Notes under the pieces: model-generated | Told to the model about the DNA's origin: nothing | Databases searched by the model: none | The model's input: the letters and a program-made list of their open reading frames with translations, nothing else | Program-made: the position numbers and the translations under genes | Assembly: GCF_000611645.1 (NCBI RefSeq) | Contig: NW_014013089.1 | Location: 4,180 to 25,175 of the forward strand | Length of the DNA stretch: 20,996 nt | Source: Monoraphidium neglectum | Lineage: Eukaryota > Chlorophyta > Chlorophyceae > Sphaeropleales > Selenastraceae | Reading direction: 5' to 3' | In this document: positions 1 to 8,674 of the stretch, in pieces | How the letters are laid out: each line of letters begins with the position of its first letter | Position numbering within the stretch: the first letter of the stretch is position 1

Positions 1-88
1 GTGCGTGCGTGCGTGTGTGTGTGTGGGGGGGGGGGGTGGGTGGGTGTGAGTGTGCATGCATGCGCGCGTGCGTGCATGCGTGTTTGGA
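1..88. repeat. GT/GTGC repeat with a run of 12 G
   Basis: Positions 1-24 are GTGC and GT units, 25-36 are twelve consecutive G, and 37-88 are mixed GTGG, GTGT and GCGTGCAT units. It lies in the intron of the GH114-type gene; on that gene's sense strand it is CA- and C-rich. Confidence 0.85.
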
Positions 89-671
89 TGTGACAAGGGG
101 CGGCGGGGGATTGAAGGGGGCTGAAACAGGTTGTCTCTCCTCATGTGCAGATCAACACTCACAGGCACATACCTGAAATAGCAAACTGGAAAGTGGCCAC
201 TGGCCTTTATGGCAGCTACTGCCGCAGCTGTTGTCTCAAACCCGTCCACCAGGTACACCTGGGGAGCAGCGAGTCACAATTGCATCGTGGTGGTAAGGAA
301 TCTCCCAAGCGCTGCATACATTGCTGGAAGGGCCAAGATGCGAGCAGGTTGCACGAGGCAAGGGCATGCAGGGGAAGCTCTGGGTAACGCCGGCCGTGCC
401 CCTTTCCAGAGCGCCTGTGCACCTGCACGCCCGGGATCAGGCTCGTGCTGGGATTGAACCCGCCAGCAAGCACATAATCAAACTTCAGGCCCGCTGCTGG
501 TTGCCACCATGTTGCGTTCGCTGTGGCGGCGGCAGCATGGTCGAGGTCCAGCACACCCACTGCGGTACGAAGCGGTGCCCGGAGGGCAGAGGTCAAGGAG
601 ACCGAGCGCATATGACTTATTAAATCATATTGCATAGATGAGGTCTGCCACAAGCTTGTATCGGACGACAT
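1..671 (-). CDS. GH114-type glycoside hydrolase, 5' part (3' end beyond window)
   Basis: Two exons are visible: 671-423 (83 codons, phase 0) and 258-173 (28 codons plus 2 bases, donor GTATGT). The gene then runs into an intron that leaves the window on the left. The joined protein reads WWQPAAGLKFDYVLAGG, then about 20 residues on VYLVDGFETTAAAV, then SGHFPVCYFS. This is the N-terminal pattern of glycoside hydrolase family 114 (endo-alpha-1,4-polygalactosaminidase type): a Trp-rich opening, first beta strand, a V-Y-x-x-D-x-F strand end, then a CYFS strand. The family forms a TIM barrel and is usually secreted or membrane-attached. The start is uncertain: in-frame ATGs lie at 671, 635 and 611. 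The one at 611 gives an Arg/Ser/Leu-rich presequence-like start, but no strong hydrophobic signal is visible. The catalytic residues further on are outside the window, so activity cannot be judged. Confidence 0.72.
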
Positions 672-1110
672 ATGCGGACTTCATGGGATTCATACCTGCG
701 ACCAGACTCAGGAGCAGCCAGGTACCACGCCCCATTGTATGATATGTGACCTGTATCAGCTATAATTCAACAGTACTTCCGTCTGCAGGCTCCGAGATCG
801 TTCTTTGCGTGCGAATTCACTCTCTTCCAGGCGCCGAGCTGTTGCAGACTGATGTATACATGAAAGGAAATTGAACAACTGAGAAAGATACCTTGCGTGC
901 AGTTGTTCCAGATCCTGGCTGGCATGTTCTCCTTGGGTGGCGCTCATCGTGGTAGCTGACGGCAACTGCTCGCCACCCTGCGCGGAACACTCGCTGCAGG
1001 CAAGCTCTCAGCGCCGCGTGCAGACCCAAAGCACAGATAAGATGTATTTGACCCCTGGGGTGTTGTTGCCAAGCCAACAAATAGGTCATGACAACGGCGA
1101 GTGCATATGT
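672..1110. other. Intergenic: GST 3' flank and GH114 gene upstream region
   Basis: This lies between the GST stop codon and the first ATG of the GH114-type gene, both on the minus strand. It should hold the 3' UTR of the first and the promoter of the second. The open frames here have mixed codon use and no recognisable family. I saw no TGTAA signal on the minus strand. Confidence 0.5.
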
Positions 1111-2770
1111 TTACTTCATGCCCTCCGTAGCATGGTGCAGCAGCTGCGGGTGCAACTCTCCCACATCCACAGTCCGGTAGTCAAACCAGTCCAAGCTCCT
1201 ATGTTCCTGGAAAGCCGCAGAGAGGCGATCCTCTGGGGCGCACGCCAGCTGGGCCGCCGGTAGCACCCGCGCGGTACCCTGAGTGCGATTCAGGTGCAGG
1301 AGAGCGAAGCCCGAACATTAGCTGTTGTGCTGTAACGTCGGCCTACATGCTGTGTCGATGTGTGGCACCCTGTGATGTATCCTTGATCTGTCTAACAGAC
1401 CATCATGCATCATGCATGCTCTGTCACGCAAATAGTGGCATGCACATGCACATGCGCGCGACAACTTTTCAACGTCGCAACGGCGATGCGCTCCCATGTG
1501 CACCCACACGCACCCACCAGCCACTGCGCCACGCTGCCGCCAGCAAAGTGCGAGAGGTCGTACTCCTGGAACAGCCGCAGCGCCAGCTCAAACCTCTCCA
1601 CAAAAGGAAAAATCACGACATCTGCAACCGACAGCTGGGCCCCGTTCAAGTACGGGCCGCCGGACGCTTGCAGTGCGCTAGCCAGCGGCGCCAGGGACGC
1701 CTCAAAGCGGGAGAGCTGGGAGGGCGTGGCTGCGGAGCCGATGCCCCAGGAGTGGCTGGTTGTGCCTGCAATGGCGTCCAGGCCTGTCGCAGAAGGGAGA
1801 GGGCAGCGCGCATGGGGTCTTGTTCATGCATGTTTGAATCGAGGCGCCCCAATTGCATCGCGCCGTTTATAATTATGATGGTGCAAGAAGCAAAAACAAC
1901 GCGGCATGGAAGTACAAAGGGAGAGGAGCAACTTTTTGTGTACATGTGTGGCTTGCGTGTGCCACGCCATTTACCTGCTGACACAACTCCTGGTGCAGCA
2001 GAGTCGACCAGGTCGTCCATCGCCCGCCTCAGGGCGCTGTCGTGTGGTGTAAGGCTGGCCGTACCCTCAAAGGTCCTGTCCAGCCACCTGATGGCGCGTC
2101 CGCATGGAAATGCACAACAAAGATTGGATTTGCTTGCAGCAGGCAGCACCACCTGTGTACCTGCACACACAAACACTGATGTGGCTGTGGATGCGTGTCA
2201 CCACGCCATCGCCGCATCGATCATGTGACAGCCCGTCTCCGGCCGTACTTGAAGTCTTGCTCACCTGACAATGTCAACGCTCTCTAGGATGGTTTTCCCC
2301 TGCCATTGCACCGCTGGCACCAGGCCACGACCATTCACTGACTTGTACCACGATGGCTTGCGCGATAGGTCGATCTGGACCAGGTCAAATGGCAGATCCT
2401 GACGCGCGGCCAGCCAATTGGGGGAGGAGTTCTTAGAAAGTCGTCGGAATCCGGGGTCAAACTGCTGAGTGCCTGGGCACACTGTATGGACCAATGGGTG
2501 GCACGGGCTAGAAAACTTTCAGGATATGAGTTGTCAGTGTATGGCAGAAGGGGTGTGGGCCGCTCCAAGAAACGACCCCTGCACAAACGCACAAGGCGAG
2601 TGCTGGCTGGCAAACGTGCGCCCGTGTGCATCGGCTAGGATGCTCACCTTGTGCAGCAGCGCCATCAGGGCCCTTTGTGCATAAGGGCAGCAGGTGTGCG
2701 TGTACAGCACAAGCCGCTCGCGACTGGGCAGTGCCGCCTGGAGGGCGCGCCCGTGGTGCAAGCTTTGCAT
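1111..2770 (-). CDS. GST: Glutathione S-transferase, lambda/omega-like (Cys type)
   Basis: Five exons in transcript order: 2770-2648, 2398-2265, 2087-1975, 1783-1518, 1278-1111. Phases agree at all four junctions and the product is 267 residues, normal for a soluble GST. The N-terminal thioredoxin-fold domain (about 18-90) has the catalytic motif CPYAQR at 28-33, a VP cis-proline at 68-69 and the glutathione-binding ES pair at 80-81. The all-helical C-terminal domain (about 100-235) contains GAQLSVADVVIFPFVERF, the conserved N-capping/hydrophobic staple region (S-x-A-D). Active-site Cys in place of Ser or Tyr points to lambda, omega or DHAR classes, which act in thiol transfer and deglutathionylation rather than conjugation. 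It probably acts in the cytosol; an in-frame TAG lies 12 bases before the ATG, so a targeting peptide would need an upstream exon. The last junction (1518/1278) is the least certain. Confidence 0.87.
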
Positions 2771-4237
2771 GCTGCCTGGCTACCTTGCTGGAAGCTTCGG
2801 GTGTGGCGCCTCGCTGTTGGTGCTGCCAAGTGCAAGGGAAAGTTGATGACCACAGGTCGCCAGTTGCAGGCGCCAGCAGTGCGGGCAGACAGAGCGCGGA
2901 CGGTGCGGCCCCGCACGTGCACCGCTCAGCAGCAGGCCGACACCAGCGCTGCTCGTGCTGCCGGCTGATGGACCAGGCCCCTGCCACCACTTCGGCGAGT
3001 GTCGGCTCAAAATTCAGCTGCAATGTGGCTAAAAAACCCGAATTTGCTTGAATGGGCGTTGGGCTTGCGGCGTCCGGGGTGTGTATGAGCGGGTGTACCT
3101 TCAAGATCAGCGAATTGTCGGTGAAGGGTGACCATTCAGCACGTGTCTTGAGCTGATATGTGCCTCTGTCCCGGTATGATATGGGGCTCACTGCTTGGTG
3201 AGCCACTGCTTGCCAGGTCACTGTCGAGTCATTGGAGCGATGTACAGTACAAGGCCTCAGAGCAAGGCATGACCTACGTAGCGGCACGGGAGGGCTGGTT
3301 TCAGAGAGTTACAACGTGTATGTTGTATCATTTGCAACAGGTATCAGGGCCAGCAAAGCAGACAGGTAGCGCGCAGGCTTTTTTGAATGATTTGACCATC
3401 GTTGACTTGTTGTGCATTGCTTTCGACCGCTTCCTTGGCAGACGCCTACCTCTCTCGGACGAGCTCGAGTATGCGCACGGCCATGCACCATCTTGCATCA
3501 AGAACCACGCAAACGCCAACGCAGCGCCCCGTTGCCCCCCTCCCTCCGCCTGCCCCTCGGCGACCAGCTCAACATGTCAACCGCGCTGGCCGGCCAAGCT
3601 ATCGCCTCTTGCCACACGGTGACACATGCTTGCTCAAGTGGCACTACGCATGCCTTCGTTGCTGCGATACCTTTATCCATGATGGGTTGAGTGAGGCAGC
3701 GACACAAAAGATGTGTTCTGTTGAGGCAGTGACACAACAGTGCCACTTTATGTCACGATGAAACACCGTGATGATGGTGGGTGAAGAGCGGTGATCGATT
3801 TTCCATCATCTCATTCCTACTGTCTGTGGGTTGCCATGGGAATGGCAGCTGAGCGGAGCAGCACAGTACGGTAGCCGCTTTTGCAGGGTGGATGCGCAAA
3901 ATCCCATCGGAGAGAGCGTCAATGCCAGTGTTCAGCGCAGCTATGCGTTGCTTGTAGTCCCCAGATGGAAAGCATTTTGAAGGCATGGCTCTGGCTGCTC
4001 ATCGCTGCATAGGAATGTGTTCGGCGCACCCTGGGCGCCGGAAAGCGCCGTCGCCCGACATGTCACCGAGTGCCACAAAGCGCGAGGCTATTTGCCAGTC
4101 CATGTTGAGGTTTTACGGTGATACTCATACTGTACGTACTACTTCTTTTCGGCGGGTGTAAATACTTGCACCTGACACTGTGATAAATCGATCTTCCAGA
4201 TCCGTCGCTTGATACCTCATTTATACGGTCAATTGGA
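2771..4237. other. Gene-poor gap between GST and chlorophyllase gene
   Basis: This divergent interval of 1467 bases should hold both upstream regions. I see no exon chain I can support. Open frames at 3158-3622 (plus), 3402-3761 (plus) and 3753-3986 (minus, with an ATG at 3986) look partly protein-like, but use TTG- and A-rich codons unlike the neighbours and match no family I know. A degenerate 15-base repeat (GAGGCAGYGACACAA) occurs near 3693 and 3724. A short 5' exon of either neighbour could be hidden here. Confidence 0.45.
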
Positions 4238-6276
4238 ATGCTACACAGGTTTTTAGCACCCACGACCGGTGGTCGCATCCATGCGGCTGCCCAAGCAACG
4301 GCACCGCTGCCGACGCGCTCCCGCCGCACGTGCTGCTCGCCGCAAGCCTCAGCCTACACACGCCCCGGCCCCCACGGCGTGTCGCCTTCCCCGGTAGTGC
4401 TCAGAACCCCCCTCGGTGTCAGCCCCGGCGGCCCTGTGGAAATCCAGATCGAGGCCTATATCCCCTCCGCCCGGCCGCCGCCGCTTGGCTGGCCCCTGGC
4501 GCTGCTGAGCCCGGGGTTCCTCCTCAACTCCAGCCTCTACCGCTCCTATGCCGCCAGCCTCACGTCGTGGGGGTTTGTGGTGGCACTGACCGACATAATC
4601 AGCGACGGCCTCGTCGATGACACGCTCAGCGCGGTGGGTGGCTGCGGCTCGGGCACGCATGCGAGCAAAGAGCTGGCCCCACCCATGGCTGGCGCCAGCC
4701 TGGTGGGGTCTGCAGGTGGCTAGCATCACGTGCATACCCCGCAGTCGCATAGAGCAGCTGATGATAGGAGTGACTGAGCTAATCCAGCCCTAGTAATTCA
4801 CAAACTGATAGACACGGTCCGATCAGCTGACCCTCAACCGCGATGCCCGCCCCCCCACACACACCCTCACTTTCTTGACTGCGCTCCCATCTGCCGGTAC
4901 TCTCCCTCACCCGCAGCTATACCTTCGGCAGGGCATCGACGCCTGCGCGCGCGACCCCCGGCTGGCGCCGGTGGTCAACCCAAGCGCGGTGCTGCTTGCC
5001 GGCCACTCGCGCGGCGCCAAGATTAGCGTGCTCGCGGCAGAGCAGGTGCCCTGTGTGCGGTCGGCGCGGTCGCGTGCGTGAGCGCTCGGCCACTTCAGAT
5101 CCATCCCAGCACAGTGCGCATGCGGAGCCTTGGGCCATGGGCAGCACCTTGTTGACCCCCATCGTGCTAAGATCCCCTACAAACCACCACAGCGCAATCA
5201 AAATCTTGAAAACCATCTTTCTCATCCGCAACACCGCAGGAGCCCCGCGTCAAGGGCCTCGCCCTGCTGGACCCCGTTGACTCATCCTCCATGGGCCCCC
5301 AGGGCCCCGGCTTCCCCTCCGCCCTCCCCGCCCTCCGCGCGGCCGCGTCCCGCCGCCGCCTGCCCGTGCTGGTGGTGGGCGCGGGCGCCAACGGCGACGT
5401 GATCGAGCCGGCGGCGAACTGGGACAATTTTGTGCGCGCGGCGGCGGGCGGGGGCGCGCCGACGCTGGAGGTCGTGCTGACGAGCTGCGGGCACCTGCAG
5501 TTCCTGGACAAGCAGGTGGGCGCTGTGCCTGGGCGGGCCGGCCTTCGTTTGAGGCGTCAGCAAGGGGCAAGGGGAGTGGGGCAAGCCGCCCGACGCGGTG
5601 CGTCCGTTTTTTTTGGAGGCAGGAGGCTGCCGAGAGGTTTGCATTCAAGGCAGTCGAATGCGCGCCTGCTTGTCGCCACTGGCTGACGGTACGCCGCCGC
5701 CATTGCACGCCGCAGCCGAGCGAGGTCTTGGGGAGGGCCGCTTCCCCAGCTGTCCTGCTTTTGTTTGCATTTGCTTGCAAATTGAATGCGCCATACGTGC
5801 GCTGTGTGCAGCTGCGGGGCCTGTTCTAGCTGCTAGCACATACATTGGACATCCAGGGATTACGTCACCCCAATGTCGCGCCGACCCTGCTTTATGTATG
5901 GGCAGCCGCCACCCCCCCCCCTCCTCGTCAACCACATCGACCCAAATTATCACACTTTCCCCCGCTGTCTTGCCCCCCCAAAACCCCTTCAGATGGGCCT
6001 CTTCTCCCTCTTCTCTGGTTCGGGAGAGACCCGCGACGAAGACGTGCGCCTCGCCTCACAATCCGCCATCGCCGCCTGGTCCCAGCTCGCCTTCCTGCCA
6101 GCCGCCGGCCTCGCGCCGCCGCCGCCGCCGGGCGCCACTGAGGGAGCGCTCGCGCGCGAGGCCGCGGAGCTCTCGCGGGTCGCGCCGGCGCGGTGCCAGT
6201 GGTTCAACCTGGGGGCCCTGCCCGGCGGCGCGGGCGCCGGCACGGCAGGCGGCGGCGGGCAGCGGCAGCAGGCGCC

Positions 6277-6348
<72 letters not shown>

Positions 6349-6505
6349 CCGGGCTCAGATGCTTGAGCTTACCTTCGACCAGCTCATGGCGATGAGGGCG
6401 AAAGACCTGAAGGGCATTCTCTTGGACAGGGGCGTGGACAGCAGCGGCGTGTTTGAAAAGGAGGAGCTCGCGCGGCGCGTTTATGAGCGGTGCTGCCGCC
6501 GCTGA
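4238..6505 (+). CDS. CLH: Chlorophyllase-like alpha/beta hydrolase with polyQ and SAP-like C-terminus
   Basis: Four exons: 4238-4633, 4917-5045, 5240-5515, 5993-6505, all joined in phase 0, giving 437 residues. The first 35 or so residues are basic and Ser/Thr/Ala-rich, like a plastid transit peptide. The hydrolase core shows PLALLSPGFLLNSSLYRSYA, SWGFVVALTD, the lipase-type nucleophile elbow GHSRG (Ser163), the chlorophyllase block LALLDPVDSS (Asp189) and GHLQFLD (His260). Ser163, Asp189 and His260 are spaced like the triad known in plant chlorophyllases, which remove phytol from chlorophyll. After the core come a short helical stretch (about 268-310), a Pro/Ala/Gly linker, 23 glutamines (363-385) and a 48-residue tail with AKDLKGILLDRGVDSSG, resembling SAP-like/CARP-type helix-loop-helix domains. 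Plant enzymes stop near the end of the core, so the tail is an extension. Substrate could also be another ester. Confidence 0.86.
6278..6346 (+). repeat. CAG array coding 23 glutamines
   Basis: Twenty-three glutamine codons, all CAG except the last (CAA), lie in frame in the last exon of the chlorophyllase-like gene. Confidence 0.95.
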
Positions 6506-6560
6506 GCATGCGCCAGGCTGCCGCTGCTGCCGCTTCTGCTTCTGCTGCTGCTGCCGCCGC

Positions 6561-6561
<1 letters not shown>

Positions 6562-6639
<78 letters not shown>
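6562..6639 (+). repeat. GCT/CTG array of 26 units, 56 bases after the chlorophyllase stop
   Basis: A pure run of 26 GCT units (reverse complement of CAG) lies in the probable 3' UTR of the chlorophyllase-like gene. It is the inverted counterpart of the CAG array at 6278-6346. Frames across it give polyA, polyC or polyL on plus and polyQ or polyS on minus; none has support as a gene. Confidence 0.95.
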
Positions 6640-6642
<3 letters not shown>

Positions 6643-6903
6643 GTTGGTGCTGCGGCTGCTTGTGTTGGTGCAGGGGCTGATCAGCGAGCTGCAGGTGTCT
6701 GTGCATCGATTTTTTTTACGTGCGGCGCAAACTCGTGCTTGCGTACTAACTCCTGATTTTTGAAGCTGCGGTGCCCTGATGGCATCCCCATCTCTTGAGC
6801 GGATTGCACAACCTGGGTGACAGCCTGGGTGACAGCCTGAATATTGTGGCCTTTCCATTCTGATGCCAGCCCTCTGTTGGCTGCCAACATGACGTAATTA
6901 CTT

Positions 6904-6908
6904 TGTAA
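6904..6908 (+). terminator. TGTAA poly(A) signal, chlorophyllase-like gene
   Basis: TGTAA is the usual poly(A) signal of green algae. This copy is the first on the plus strand after the stop codon, about 400 bases downstream. Confidence 0.5.
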
Positions 6909-6974
6909 CTGTCCCTGTTTTTGTGTTTCAAGCATGCAGTGCACTCCCGTCGGTACCTGGAGTCAGCGCCTTGC

Positions 6975-6979
6975 TTACA
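6975..6979 (-). terminator. TGTAA poly(A) signal, unknown gene on minus strand
   Basis: TTACA on plus (TGTAA on minus), 90 bases after the stop at 7070. With the opposed signal at 6904-6908 it lets both transcripts end without overlap. Confidence 0.5.
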
Positions 6980-7069
6980 CCCACCCAACAAACTCTTCGA
7001 TCGCAAGTATTAGCTTAACAAAGCCGTTCAGCATGCAGGCTTCAGGTAATGCTTGAAATTTTCACCACG

Positions 7070-8366
7070 TCAATCATGGTGTTCAAGCAGCGCCCACTGC
7101 GTGTCCCAGGTCACACAAAACCCCTCATATCCCTCCAGCTGCCGCCGCTCACTGAGCCCGCCCGCCGTACGCACCCAGCCCCTTGCGGCCGCAGAACGCA
7201 CCCCCCCCCCTGGCAACTGCCTCGCCCCGTCACACGCCCTCGCCCCACCCCGCCTGCACCGCAAGCTCTGGCACCTCCATCCCGCTGCCATCAGACAGCA
7301 CCAACGGCACGCCTTGGTCCCCGCGCTCCCTGGCAATCCCGCCACCGCCGGCCTCCTCCCCACGGCCCACGGCGGCGCCGCCCGTCGCGGCCGGCAGCGC
7401 CTTGGCGAGGCCGGGGTTGGCGGCGGCGACCTCCTCGGCGGAGCCGCCCGCTGCGCGCTCGGGCGCGAGGAGAGACGCGCGGTGGACGTCGCCGGGCGCC
7501 GAGGGCGCGGATCCTGCGTTTGTTCATCACCACCGCGTGTTGGGACCATTCAATGATGCGTGCGTGGCAAGGATATTCAAGCGCGACCTTCATATATCGC
7601 ACAAGCTGCGATGATGGTGCGAAAGACTGGCTGTTGCTTGGGCCTGCTGGGCGTCCGTGCAAGGGACGGCGCTGTCCCCGACACGAAGCCAGGAGCAAAG
7701 CAGCTGGGCGCACGACTAAGCTGCATCAACGGCACCCCCCCCTCCTCCGCAGGTACGTAGGGGACAAAGATGTGCGTGCCAGGTGTGCGAGCGGCTAGCA
7801 CGCCCACGCTCACCTGCTGGGTCCGAGGAGGGCGGCTGGGCCTCGTCAGCGCGCGCCGCGCCTGCGCCCGCCGCGAAGCCACTGACGCCTGGCCTTGCTG
7901 CTGCAGACTCGGCACCTGTCAGGCGACAACAATAAAGTTGAAGCGCAACAGGGACGAGGAAGCTTGCCCAAAGCCCATCAGACGTTCATACTGGGCGCAT
8001 CTCATCCAGGTGGCAAGGGAGCAGGCGTAGAGCGCGCATGATCAACGAGTGCAGCGAAAAGCGCGGCGCCATGCAACCTCGGGCGCTGACCTGGACCGCA
8101 CCTGAGGCGCTGGGCTGGACGCCTTGGCCTTGTTTCTGTTAATGATCAATTCAATGATGAAGGAATTTTCATAGGTTGATCAAGGTGGGAATAGTCGCAT
8201 GCCGCAATGCAGCAGCACGTCATCGGTCAGCACGCACAGCTGCAGCAGGCGCGATGCGAGCAGGGAGCAGCAGCAAAGTGAGCACTAATACCATTGTGAC
8301 GAGACATTCGCAGAAACCTACCTCAGAAGCGCGATCCTGGGTGGCTGGGATACTCTGTTGCTCCAT
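7070..8366 (-). CDS. Unknown protein, five exons, 167 residues
   Basis: Exons in transcript order: 8366-8322, 8135-8102, 7915-7814, 7513-7260, 7138-7070. Splice phases (0, 1, 1, 0) agree at every junction, donors are GTAGGT, GTGCGG, GTGAGC and GTGCAG, and the start is ATG GAG CAA with no long presequence. I do not recognise the family. The first 100 residues are Ala/Gly/Ser/Pro-rich and probably disordered. The C-terminus looks folded and contains VPLVLSDGSGMEVPELA followed by LEGYEGFCVTWDTQWALLEH, ending in HHD. These two segments are the best handles for a homology search. There is no signal peptide, membrane segment or known catalytic motif. It is divergent from the LEA-like gene with 308 bases between start codons, so the two may be co-regulated. 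The small second exon (34 bases) is the least certain piece. Confidence 0.6.
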
Positions 8367-8674
8367 TTACGAGACCGCCCGCTGCGAGGGAGAGATGATC
8401 TCGAGAATCGGTCGCGCTTGAAGCCTCCTGGATGCTTCTGAGAGACGAGAAAAAAATCACTATAATGTACTCTTTAAGAGGGTTTGATCGTCTGTCAGAG
8501 GCCGGTGCCCTCAATGCACCATGCCGAAGACTTCGTGATGTCACAGCTTCATCCCCACATCAGCAAGGCCACGATATCAAATTCTTTCGGATCGACTAAG
8601 CCAAAACCGCGGGCCGCTCCAACGATCATACGCCCACGATCACAACCGTCAGTCCAGCTTGAGCGAGCGCCAAG
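8367..8674. promoter_or_regulatory. Shared upstream region of the unknown gene and the LEA-like gene
   Basis: A 308-base interval separates two divergent start codons. A TATA-like TATAATG lies at 8461-8467, about 95 bases from the minus-strand start and 210 from the plus-strand start. Neither transcription start can be placed from sequence. Confidence 0.45.

Larger units (their letters stand above)
6506..7069. other. Tail-to-tail intergenic region
   Basis: This separates the stop codons of the chlorophyllase-like gene (plus) and the unknown gene (minus). Besides the CTG array it holds a perfect 12-base direct repeat (CCTGGGTGACAG at 6812-6823 and 6824-6835) and two opposed TGTAA signals. No further gene is seen. 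Confidence 0.6.

Noticed and set aside
425..520. tRNA-like T-arm on minus (GGGTTCAATCCC)
   Set aside because: The stem has a mismatch, no matching acceptor or anticodon arm can be folded around it, and the bases code for the FNPSTSLIP segment of the GH114-type exon.
2508..3287. 259-codon minus-strand frame over the GST first exon
   Set aside because: The frame across the GST exon is a different one; CPYAQR is read from 2770, and the longer frame has no family resemblance or exon structure.
3402..3761. Plus-strand frame with a splice-acceptor-like GGCAG before it
   Set aside because: Candidate exons here cannot be spliced in phase to the chlorophyllase first exon, and codon use is poor.
3753..3986. 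ATG frame on minus in the divergent gap
   Set aside because: A-rich codons unlike the neighbours, no splice partner and no known motif; probably chance.
6056..6706. Long minus-strand frame with polyQ and polyL runs
   Set aside because: It is the antisense of the chlorophyllase last exon and its CTG array; the runs come from the repeats and nothing outside them looks like a protein.
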